Origin: Sordaria brevicollis
Lineage: Eukaryota; Ascomycota; Sordariomycetes; Sordariales; Sordariaceae
Direction: 5' to 3'
Assembly: GCA_033439795.1 (NCBI GenBank)
Contig: JAUTDP010000002.1
Span: 4,464,001 to 4,528,000 of the forward strand
Length of the DNA stretch: 64,000 nucleotides
Positions 24,528 to 35,365 of this stretch are shown here, piece after piece; within the stretch, counting starts at the first letter, position 1, and every line of letters starts with the position of its first letter. A program made the translations under genes and the position numbers. The notes beneath the pieces were generated by a model. It ran no database searches and was not told the origin of the DNA. It saw only the letters and a program-made list of their open reading frames with translations.

Positions 24528-25937
24528 ACCATATGCATAATGCCCCGGTCCTGGTTACTGTAACCGGACGTGGTCGTCCCGGCCATTTTGAGCCTCAATA
24601 ATCAATAGGTCGCCGCCCAAATCGGCTTGTAAGTGATAATTTTCAGGAGCCCGTGCTCACTGCGATTAGTGAAGGATTGTGGTTCTCTTCTGCAATGCGA
24701 TAGATTGTCGGTACGTAGCTCGTCTCAACTTGTCGTCTGGTCTCACTTTCGTCTCATCTAGCTCTGTTCATCCCATTGATGCTTCATATCTGGGCGTCGT
24801 CATCTCTAGATCGACCGCTGAAAACGCTTGTTTACGGGAGTGAATTTGGGGAGTTAGCATTTGACTGCTTTGCATCCTGGGACACGTTGGTCCGTCATTC
24901 GCTGTCTCGTGATGGTTTCTCACAAAAGCCGAGCAATTGTTGCTTGAGGTGGGTTTTGTCGGTGAGAGCAGTCATTGGCGCGCCGTCCGGCGGCTTGTGG
25001 CTGATCATGAAATTGTACCGAGAACGGAGGCCACGATATCCATGCCGACGTGCACCGTTTTGATACCTGCGCGGTGCTGTGAAACTCTGAGTTACTTGTA
25101 CAGTATGTAGGTGCAAGCAGACACATGTACTCGATACACCTGTACAGCTGACGGACGGACGACGCGCGACGGGTCGCGGGCGGGCGGGCGGATGGCGGGG
25201 ACTGTCGTCAAGGGGTGCTCCAAGGCATATTTGGCCCATGACTCTGGGAACCTCCCTGCCTCTGCCGTCAGAATTTTATGCGCCGTACAACCCCCCCCGG
25301 TCCGTTCCGTGGTTGGGTTGGCGACGGCTACATGCTACAACGGACTCCGGGCGGGTCACTGGTTGCAAGACCGGGCCCGGCAGGGGCGTCTTCGGCGATG
25401 ATACGTGGCCCGGAAAATGAGAAATAGCGTTTCGACGGCGGAATGGATGGGAGATGCGCCCGCGAATTGTGCCCACCTCACCTCCGGGATTACAATGCAG
25501 AAGGGGTCGGCAACGGGCCGATATGTGTTTGTATACCTTCTAAGCAGCGGCGACTGGTCCAGGCCCGGTAACATGGTGATGGCATCCTTCGTGATGGGAA
25601 TGGACTAGGAATCAAACTAGTCGTTGGTTGACTTTTGGGGAAAGGGGCTGGAAAGCTGGAAATGGTGTCACGCACCATGTTCTGCAAAGAGCTAAACGCA
25701 ACTAGACATCGCACCGGCGCCTAGATCACCTTTTCATGGCCCTCGTTATAATATTGGAGGTTGGCGAAAAGTCTAGCGAAGGCCCGGATCGGTTGCCGCA
25801 TGCGTATGTGCATGTGTATTTGCAATGAAGGAAAAAGTGCTGCTGTGATAAATTGTGCCGGTACATACAACAGTCGGCGACAACAGTTTCCGTGTCCGGC
25901 ACCGCCCTGCCGAACCGTCTTGACCTCCGGGTCCGGG

Positions 25938-26038
25938 CTACTTGGGGGTGGGCGTGCGGCCTTGGGACCTTTTGCCCACCCCTCTTCATTAAAGAAAGGG
26001 GGTGGACAAAAGGTTCCCGCCTGCCCACCCCCAAGTAG
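25938..26038. repeat. 101-nt imperfect inverted repeat (foldback)
   Basis: The left arm begins CTACTTGGGGGTGGGC and the right arm ends GCCCACCCCCAAGTAG, an exact 16-bp inverted match. The arms continue inward with CCTTTTGCCCACCCC facing GGGGGTGGACAAAAGG. A loop of about 15 bases (TCTTCATTAAAGAAA) lies between them. No clear target duplication flanks it. It could be a tiny MITE-like foldback element or a hairpin RNA precursor. It sits 184 bases left of the gypsy LTR. Confidence 0.85.
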
Positions 26039-26221
26039 AAAAGGTCCTCCACTCGGGTGGCCTGACCCACAATCCCGCTGTGACAAACCGAAACAGATTG
26101 TCTTTTATCTCCGAAGGATCGACCGAATCTCCTTCGGACTTGACAGCTAGCCTAAATGCCGTTGACCGAGTCTAGTAAAGTTTGGGTACAGGCCTGTAGC
26201 CTCCAACTGGAACTGACAGCC

Positions 26222-26358
26222 TGTGAAACAGCACAAAACTAATATAGTTGATTTCGCCTATCTAGAAAAGAGAAAAGAGGAGAAGAAGCTCTCCCCAAAT
26301 CTGGTACTAAGTAATGCCTAACTTACCAACCTCACGTAATTAAAAAATATGGGTCTCA
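26222..26358 (-). repeat. 3' LTR of the gypsy-like element
   Basis: 137 bp matching 35229-35365. The outer (left) end is unmutated (TGTGAAACAGCACAAAAC) and the inner end carries G-to-A changes (CCTAACTTACC, TAATTAAAAAATATGG). The purine tract expected before a 3' LTR adjoins it on the minus strand. Confidence 0.88.
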
Positions 26359-27299
26359 GTACATCCCCTTCTTAAAATGCTTCGACCCCGAAGTATAATT
26401 ACTAAATATACCCAATTCTTATAATAATTTAAAAAACCTCCCCGAATCTATATAACTTCCTCTTTTTCACAATAGGCCTATCCCCTAATAATATATTCTA
26501 ACCTTAAATATATGCGTATTTGCTAGGATCCCTTACCTCTTTTCGAATTTTATTAAGAATCCGCTCTTTATCCCCCTCCTTTAGTAATTTTTCTAATAGT
26601 TCACTATCCCCTTAAAATCCCTCCCCGGAAGTAAACTCTTTAAATTTTACCTAATCGAATTTCCCGTAATAAATCTTTAAATAATCCGTATAAAATTTCC
26701 AAAAAGGACTTCCGCAATATACGTACTTTACTATATATAATATAGAGGATATTTTCCTAATAATCTTTTAAAATTTAATTTATTTAAATTAAAACTTCGG
26801 GTACGTCTTTCCTCCCTTATTCTCCTCCTATACTTAATTACTAATTTTAAATTTATAAACTAAATCCGGGAAATTCTTTTCGACCTTCTCCGCACGCTTC
26901 GCGTACGTATTTCCTACCTTATCCTAAATCTCTTCTTATTAAACGAAGAAAATTATAATTCGGTTAAATTATTCAAAATTTTCCTTATTATAAGATATTT
27001 ATAAATCCTCTAATTAATATACTATTTTATCCGAATATTCGAACCGGTTAGGTTAAAAGTTTAATAAAGTTATTAAAGGGTTAGTCCCTAAATTTACGAC
27101 GAATTATTTATTAATATTATTCTAAATAGCCAGGACTATATTAAATTATATTTCCAACTTTTTCCTACCTCTTTATACTCCCTATTTACACAATTCTATT
27201 AATATTAGACCTACGTACTTTTTAACCAATCCCATATTTTTCGGGCTTATTATTAAACTAAATATTATTTTTATATTATAATTCGTAAAGATCTCTTAA

Positions 27300-27760
27300 A
27301 ATACTTTATTATAAAAGTACAATCTATTATTTAAATAAACTAATTTAAACCAATCGAAAATAGGGGTAATAATTTTAATAAACGTATTTCCAATAAAGAA
27401 CGCCGTAACTTCGGGCAAAGGAAATATAAATACAAATTGCGAAAAGTAATTTATTACTATAAAAATATAATTAAAATTATTAATCGAAATTAAATTAATT
27501 GGACCGAAAAAGTCTATCCCTAATATTATTATCGGTTAATAAAAAGCTATACTCCTCGGAAATTCTTTTTACTAGCGCTTTATATATTATTAATAAATTA
27601 AGCAACTCCAATAATAATTAATAATATTAATTACTCTAAAAAGTTATTAAAACCTCCCCTTAATTTCTTTAAATATAATTTCTAATATATAATAATTATA
27701 ACCATTATATATTTTTTAAAAAAGCCGAGGGACCTTTTCGGGTATTAAATATTCCGAATA
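27300..27760 (-). pseudogene. Degraded retroviral-type integrase of the gypsy-like element
   Basis: Minus-strand translation at about 27430-27520 reads GIDFFGPIN, then a few residues on, YIFIVINYFS. This matches the integrase core around its first catalytic Asp (in relatives, a LDFVGPL-like motif followed by an I(V)AIDYFSRW-like strand). Just before it are remnants of the upstream YYW..LI and C..C zinc-binding region with stops where CAG and TGG codons were mutated. The 1 kb left to the 3' LTR would hold the integrase C-terminus. Reverse transcriptase should lie at about 28-30 kb but was not resolved. Confidence 0.75.
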
Positions 27761-30700
27761 GGCTTTATTAAATTCCAACCTCTATAACTTTTTTTATATA
27801 ATAACGAACTTCGTAAACCGGGCCCGTAACTTCCTTTATTCTACTTTATTAAAATATTTAACTCCTTTCACTCCCTTTATTAAAAAGGCTAGCAATTCTC
27901 CGTACTATTTTACTCCTCCTTAAATATAATATTTATTCGCGATCTTAACGTTAGGATTTAAGTTAAAAGGCAATAATACCCCCCCTTTTAATATATTAAC
28001 GTCCCCGTCGTTATATTTCTTAATTATTATATTACGAAGAAGGCTACGGATAAAAATATCCTTTAATAATTATATAATTAGCTTATTATATAATTGCGGC
28101 GAAATCCTACTAAATTTATCGGCGACTTGAATTACTTTATTAATATTCGGGCAATAATAGAAAATTATATTAAATTCTAAAATTATATTAATTTACTTTA
28201 CAACTTTTAAATAAATAACGTCTTAGGTTTATATAATTTTAATTATTAAAACGTAATCGGTATATATATATATAACGTATTCGGATATTTCGGTAATTTA
28301 TTAAATTTCCTTTAATATTTTAATAACTATTAATATCTTACGCTCCGGGTTTATATATCGTATTTCGCAATCTATTAAAACCAAAGAAATAAATAAATTA
28401 ATTTCGATATTATTTTAATACTTCTTCTATTCGTATAATTTAATAAAATTAATTTCCGTTATCTAAAATATTATAATTCCTAACCCGGTTTAGAACGCGT
28501 TAATGGATATATAAATACTTTTACCGTAATTAACGCCGTAAAACGCATTCTCCTCAACCGCTACGTATATAATCTTAATAATATATTAATATTTCGTTAT
28601 CTATACCGGAGCTTCCCTTTTTAACTATTCTTTTTATACGGAAGTTTAGCCGGAAAATATAGTTTTTTAAACCTTATAGAAGAAAACTTCTTTTAAAATA
28701 CAAATGAAATTTACTCTTCTAAGGATATATTTTTTTATAAACGGTATTAAATATATAAATTCTTAAACTTTTTTCTATATCTTCGGAGGGTAGGATTCTT
28801 AATAATCAACTTATCTACGAAATTTCTACCGATACTTTAAAGCCGGTATAATCCTTCCGTTTTTAATATAGAAACTAAACGTTTCTATATCGTTTATAAA
28901 AAATTGCATTTTATTTAAAAATAGGGGAATAGGGCCGAATATAACCTTTAGGAAATATTTTTTAGCAAGAAATTATAAATGAATTTAGAAATCCTAATTC
29001 GCTATATAATAATTATTAATATAAATAGATATAATTATTCTAATATTTAGGTTGAAACCGAAAATAGAATCTTAAATTAGGAAGAATTTAATTTTATCCC
29101 CAACTTTCTAAAATTTTTCGATATCCTCCTTTAACCACTTAGGCGGTTTAGCTACTAATTAATCTTACTCTATATTAATAATATACTTACTATTTTCCCG
29201 GTAACTTTAAACGGCGTTACTATAGTATTTATAATATTTATAATTGGGGACGGCGATTTTAAAAGGGAGAGCGTTAAAAATTAAATCTCCTAACTTAATA
29301 TAAATTATTATAGCGTTTTTTATACCTTGCAGTATTCTATCGTAATAATATATTCTATATAGAATTTTAATACTTATTATATATTAATAACTTAAACGTA
29401 TACTAATTACTTAATAACTATTTTTAATATCGGTTTTAAATATAACCTTTATTCTCCTAATTAATAAATTATCCGTTAAGGCTTTAATATCGTAATAGGG
29501 GTAACCGGATTTAATAATATTAAAATTTACCGGTTAAAAATTATAAATAGTACGCCGGTCGTTAGGATATTTCACATTTAACTTTAGGGGGTATAAAGTA
29601 TTAACGGTATAAGGGGATTTAATTTTAAAGATAATACTAACTTTTTTTATTATTAGGAATATTTTTTCTACGAATTAACGCTAATCCTTAAAGTATCGTA
29701 TTAAGCGGAAAAGAATTAGTTTTAAACCGGGGACTAAATTAATAGCGTATTTAATAATATCGGTTTTAATAAATTCTACGAAAGAGGTTGTAAAATAATC
29801 CTTCTAAATATAATATAGCCGTTTTACGAATTTTAATTTATATAGAATATTAGCCTACCTTCCAATAATTATACCGATTCGATACCATTAAATATTTATA
29901 ATATTTATAAATTCTATAAAAATTAATCGAATTTTAGTATATTTCTAAATTTTATAAATATTCCCTTTAATTTTTCGTTTCCCTATATAAATTAAAGGAT
30001 TCGATATTTCTAATTCCGAAATTAAAGATCTTCTTAACGTGGAGGGCTTCCCATTTTCGTCCTATTATTAATCTTTCGTTCGATATTTAATTTTTAGGCC
30101 CGCAAAGTATAATCGAAGAAATAAATTAGGTTAATTAATATTAAACTTATAATTAAAAATATAAGAGTAGGTTTAATTAAAGAGGAAAAATAAAGAGCGG
30201 TCCTCTCTTTATTCGCGTTACTAAAGAAGATTTACTATTAAAATATTTTTAAAAAAAGTAATTTAATAACGTTTTAAAATAATACCGGGGTAGGGTTCGG
30301 ATAAATTAGCGAATTTTAAAGTAAAATTTACTATCGAAAAAGCAACTAAAGGTAATTTTTAATAAATAAGTTTTCCGAATTCTAGCTTTAAAATTAATAA
30401 AATATCCTAACTAATATAAATAATTATTAATACGGAAATAAAATATAATTTAATTAATTTAGAAATATTATAGAAATAGTATAATTTGTATTATTAAAAA
30501 GATTTTAAAAAAAACGATAATAATTTAATAATACGAAATATTAGGATATATTAATATTTCATAATTTTAACTAATCTATAACGTAACGGAATTAAAATAC
30601 TCTTTATTAAATTATTCGTAAAATAAAAAGGAATTAAATTTTTATTTATAAATAAAAATATATTAATTAATAAAATTCCTCTACTAAAATATTTTAAATT

Positions 30701-31695
30701 TGCAAATCCAAAATAAAGAGCCGGATTAAAGTCCGATTTTCTTTTTAAAGCTTAATTAGTAAGAGTCCAATTAAAAAGGCCTAGACTTTTCCCTCTTTAA
30801 AGTAATTGAAGAATTCTACTAAAGTATTTATATTCAATTAAAAAGCTTCCTCGCTATTATTATCTTCGTACTCCTTTTTAATTTCTTCTCCGATCTCCGC
30901 AATCTCCTCTTTATAATCGAAAAATATATCTTTATTTTTATCGGCGTTTAAATTAACTAAATTAAATAATTAGGAGGATTTAAATATAAAAGCAAATCGG
31001 ACTTCCTAAGCGTCGGTACCGGGAAGTAAAATAATATATTAATTCTTTTTCTCCTTTATTACGAACGGGATAATAATTCGAATTCCCTTTCTATTTTAAA
31101 AATATAACGACTTAATCTTCCAATTCTAAACGGCATTAATACGAAGTATCCAACTTTAGGAAAAGACTATATTATAAAAAGATTTATCTCTATAAATAAT
31201 AATAAATACTATAATTATAATTCCTTTAATTATTATTTTAATAATTATATAAGAATTTACTAAATTTTATAAATTATTAACGAAAAATACCGTCTATAGT
31301 TTATCGAACTTCTTCGGTTCCAATCCTAATTTTTTTACTAAAGTAAAATTAATATACTCCGTTATAACTTTAGAATTTAGTATTAAAAAATCCGAAAATA
31401 CCTTATTTACCCTTCCTTCTATAAATTTAATATATACTTTACATAAATCTTTTAAATTAATAATAATATCGTTTACTTATTTTTCATTCTTTTATTCTAT
31501 TTATATAATACCTCTATTAAAAATCGCCTCCTTTATAACGGCTTTTTTCCAACCTTTATTACTATAAATACTAAATATAAAAGCTTTAATAAAATTAACG
31601 CAAATACGCGGCGTAACGTCGAAAATTTAGAGAACGTTTATAAATATAATAATTCCGGCGAACGCTTTAATTATATTAAAGGGCTCTAAACCGAA

Positions 31696-32830
31696 TTACT
31701 TTATAGTAGAAATATAATTACGGGGGCGTTTTTTAAAAAAAATATCTTTAATTTTATTTAAAAGCGTTTGAATATTTTTTCTAATAATTCGGATTTCTTT
31801 TAATAATAGTAATTTCTTAATTTCTATAAATTTAAATGTATTAATATACTTTTTCTTAATAATAACGTTCTTAATAGTAATAACGTCTTTATTTTTTTTA
31901 ATTTCAACCTTCTCGTTAATTAATATAATTTTAACCTCTTTATTCTTTTTAATTCCGATTTTCTCCTTCGCTAGTATAATCTCAACCTCCTTTTTAATAC
32001 TATTAATATAAATTTTCTTACTTTCGTTTCTCTTTTCTCCCGTATAACCGGCCGGCCGCTCTTTATTATTAAAAAATTTTACGATTCGTTTATTACCGAA
32101 TTTCTTTTTACCCTTAATCTTTATAAATAGCGCCCTTTTTTCTAATTTAATAATTTTAAAATTACTTTTTTCCTTTTTAACGACGGGAAGAATAATATTA
32201 GGGGTTTTAAACAATTTACCGGGAATCGCTTCCTTTAAAGTATTATCCTTATTAATATCTATTTTAAAGCTATAAAAAGAGTCCGCTTTCTCCGATTTAA
32301 AGGATTCGCAATCTTAAAGCAATTTTTCCACAATTTTCGCAATATCCTTAAAACGCGTTTCCTTTAACGTATAAAATTTATACTTCTTATTATTATTATA
32401 ATCCTTTAAATTATTAAGCGTATTAATCTATAAGTTGCGTAACTAAACTATAACGTTTCTTATATCGGCGTTAATATTTTTTTAAGTAAATTGAAATGTA
32501 TATTAATTTATATTATTACCCTAGCCATTCTATTTTTACTATTAAATATTAGAAGGATTCTAATAATTCTATTACGAAGTATTATTATTACTTTAACCGG
32601 GCTAATAATTTTACTATCTATTACCCTAATTATATTAAATATTCTATCCGCTAAATTAAATTTAACCGCGTTAATAAACCTACTAGGAACGACGCTTATT
32701 TACGTTCTTACATTATACTTCCAGAGACGTAAAAGGGTAAGGATATTACCAATTATAATATTCGCCTTCTAACTCGCTATAATTATTATACTAGTACGTC
32801 TTATTAAACTAATTACCGAAGCTATTCTAT
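31696..32830 (-). pseudogene. Degraded gag-like region
   Basis: The minus strand holds a 172-codon open stretch at 31696-32214, very rich in Lys, Ile and Asn as RIP produces. Upstream, at about 32560-32772, another frame reads as a plausible helical capsid-like segment (contains LTLLRLWKYN and INAVKFNLADRIFNII). It is called gag from its place upstream of pol, not from a recognised domain. Confidence 0.5.
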
Positions 32831-32850
32831 AATTTATTAATAATAATAAT

Positions 32851-33335
32851 TTGGACCAAAAACCACACCACAAAGGAAACAGAGCCTACACCACAAATTT
32901 ATAGCGAAGGACTAAACCAGTCTAGGGATCTTTACTTAGGAAACGTAGATAGGGTCAGCAACTCTCAACCTTACTACTACAAGAAAAAGAATAAAAGTAA
33001 AGCAAAGCTTCACTCTTATTATCTTTTTTAAGCAGGAGTAAATCTATTAGTTAATTCTCTTAGAAATCCTTAAGGGGGGTCACTTAACAGCTTCGTAAAA
33101 AAGGTTCTTTGGGTAAAGAATAAAATTATTATCCTCTCTAGTTCTCCTTCTTTCCTCCCTTAATCGAAGGAGGGAGAAGCCTCCCCCTTTTATCCTTTTC
33201 TCAAACACAGGCTCCGAATCTTCTAGAGGGAGGGAGGTACAGATCTATACCTGCCCTACTATCTACTACTCAAATAATTACTTATACATCTAGGTAAACA
33301 ACAATTTCACCCCACATCAATAGTTCGGCTACGAA
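32851..33335. other. Un-RIPed island inside the gypsy-like element
   Basis: About 485 bp of near-normal composition with abundant intact CA and TG dinucleotides (for example AACCACACCACAAAGGAAAC) lies between long CA-depleted stretches. No LTR, terminal inverted repeat or coding frame was recognised inside it. Its edges coincide with the upstream end of gag on the left and the start of a plus-strand ORF relic on the right. Confidence 0.75.
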
Positions 33336-33339
33336 ATGT

Positions 33340-34600
33340 AAATTAAATACTATCGCCGGACTTACTTTCTTCAATATTCTAAACGGTATTTATAATATGG
33401 GTAATAATAGGTTTAAATTAGTAAAGGACTAATACCGATAATAAGGAAATTTAGCGACCTATTTTAATAACTTTACGGATTTTATTAATAAAAAGTTTTA
33501 TATCGCCGCGTTAAGCGTAATCTAGTTCGTTATTATTAAAGAAATCGATTTCCGCTATATTTTTTTAAATAGCGTAGGATTTAAAAGCCTACCTAATTTA
33601 TATAAAAGAAGCATTAAGAATCTATTTTCCTCGATTATTAAAAGTCAAATAGCTTATATTAGAAAAGCGGTCTTTAATATAAAAATAAAAAGCTTTATCG
33701 GGATATTTAAAAATCGTATTCAATTTTACGGACCCACAAATAATCTTCTTTAATAATATCGATTTTATAATATTATTTTAAAAGCCGATTCTCGAAAACA
33801 ATTTCTCAACACGCTTTAAATAAACATTAACGTTTTCGTTATCTTTACATTATATACTTAATAATTTATTAATAACTAAAGGATTAAAGGCCGGGCAAAT
33901 AAGGAAACGGGTCTTAAAAGAAGCAATAATAAAAAATTTATCCCATTTAATACTATTATTAATTTCGTTATTCTACTAAATTTTAATATTACTAAAAAGG
34001 CCGGAGCGAAATTTAAACTTCTATACAAAAAACCTAATTTTCTCGTCAAAAATATTATATAAAAAAAAATTAACATTAATATTATCGAAATAATCGGTAA
34101 TACAATCCCTATAACGTCCTAAAAAGGACGGCCACAATAATTCCAACATCTTTAATTTACAAAAAGAAGATAACGAAAAAGGAAAAATAGGTTTTAACGA
34201 CTTAACGACCAAAAATACCGCAACGTACGTAGGGATAATAATTACCACGGTTAAGAAATTTAACTAAACGAAAATAGCGTCTTCCTCGTCAAAAAAAAGG
34301 TAACCGACCTATTCAAATTCCTCTTATAACAATAAAGCAAAGAAGTTTTCTAGGCCGATAAGAATATTTCCGGCTATATATTCCGAGGATATTAATAAAG
34401 GCGAAAGAAACTCGGAAAAACCTCTCGGAAATAAAGAAGTAAAAAAATATTCCCAATTTCTATTATCTTTTAAAAACTTTAGCGTAACGGACTATAATAA
34501 TAATTTCTTATTATATTTTAAAAGAAAAAAAAAACTTAAAACCGATTAAAAAGTATAATAAATACGAAGTAGACTAATACGGGGTAATAAACAATACTAA
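33340..34600 (+). pseudogene. Degraded plus-strand ORF of unknown function, antisense to the retroelement
   Basis: Plus-strand translation shows long protein-like runs broken mainly by TAA/TAG stops of the kind RIP makes from CAA/CAG. One run at about 33560-33750 includes NLYKRSIKNLFSSIIKSQIA, and one at about 34350-34540 includes PAIYSEDINKGERNSEKPLG. I do not recognise the family. It lies opposite to gag-pol, between the 5' LTR and gag. It could be a captured host gene, an accessory antisense ORF, or a separate nested element. The protein-like look is judged by eye and could be misleading in AT-rich DNA. Confidence 0.35.
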
Positions 34601-35228
34601 AAAATTTTCGTATACGAAAACCGAAAAAAGAAAAAAAAGGGAAAAAGGGAAAGAGTAATAAGGGCGGGGACGAGCGCCCTATTTACTTATTATTAATTAC
34701 TATTAAAAGAGCATTATAATTATAGCGCTATATTACCCTAATACGAAAAATTATTAAGCGGAAATACAATTACAATAAGGTTCGATAATATAAACGTATA
34801 TAGCATATATTTAACGGAAATCGAAGCTCCAAAACGGCTAAAAATCTTAAAGATTTTAAAAAAGTATAAAGGCTCCGGTTAAAAAGATCTTTACTAACCG
34901 GATAATTAGTAAAAAGGGGCTTCCGTCCGAAATTAAAAATAGGGATAAAATACTAAAAAAATTCCGGCTTTCAAAATTAAAGGAAATTATTTCGGAAAAG
35001 ATTAATAAAAGGAGATATTATTAATATATTATTTAATAAACGAACGATATTAGAAAATCGCCTTAATTTATCGAGAATAACCGATTTTACTATAGACCGA
35101 ACGAATAACTTACTTTAAAACGAACGAACGTATAGCTTTAACGTAAAGAACGAAATAAATAACTTGACGTATAGAAGAGAAATAGGCAGTAGAGAATAGA
35201 ACTTTACTATATTTCCCGTATTGTCTAC

Positions 35229-35365
35229 CATAAAATAGCATAAAACTAATATAGTTGATTTCGCTTATTTAAAAAAGAGAAAAGAGGAGAAGAAGCTCTC
35301 CCCAGATCTAGTATTAAGTAATGCCTGACTTGCCAACCTCACGTGATTAGAAAATGTGGGTCTCA
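35229..35365 (-). repeat. 5' LTR of the gypsy-like element
   Basis: 137 bp matching 26222-26358. The outer (right) end is unmutated (CCTGACTTGCC, GTGATTAGAAAATGTGG) and the inner end carries C-to-T changes (TAAAATAGCATAAAAC). Confidence 0.88.

Larger units (their letters stand above)
19334..25937. other. 6.6-kb intergenic DNA with simple repeats
   Basis: No gene is supported. The stretch contains AAGGAAGC-type and TTC microsatellites (about 19592-19660, 19851-19910), three separate GTCCA-rich clusters (22552-22578, 23242-23280, 24498-24527) and a GGGCA-rich tract (23740-23890). Frames of 60-154 codons occur on both strands with no domain. The base composition is ordinary, not RIP-like. Long non-coding transcripts cannot be excluded. 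Confidence 0.55.
26222..35365 (-). mobile_element. RIP-mutated Ty3/gypsy-like LTR retrotransposon (9.1 kb)
   Basis: Direct 137-bp repeats at 26222-26358 and 35229-35365 enclose AT-rich RIP-mutated DNA. The LTR reads TGTGAAACAGC..GGGTCTCA. On the minus strand a purine-rich AGAAGGGGATGTAC precedes the left LTR, a polypurine tract, so the 5' LTR is on the right. A degraded integrase lies near the 3' LTR (27300-27760) and gag-like sequence at 31696-32830, the Ty3/gypsy order with integrase last. No clean target duplication was found. The first LTR base also differs (T against C), so ends could be off by a base. The 2.4 kb between the 5' LTR and gag is unusual: it holds an un-RIPed island and a plus-strand ORF relic. 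Confidence 0.85.

Noticed and set aside
31696..32214. 172-codon Lys-rich minus frame as an independent gene
   Set aside because: Its composition is that of RIP-mutated coding sequence and it sits where gag should be, so it is treated as part of the retroelement.
32491..32772. Hydrophobic 93-codon plus-strand frame resembling a membrane protein
   Set aside because: It lies in RIP-mutated DNA opposite the gag-like region. The Ile/Leu richness follows from AT-rich codons, and the minus strand gives the more protein-like reading.
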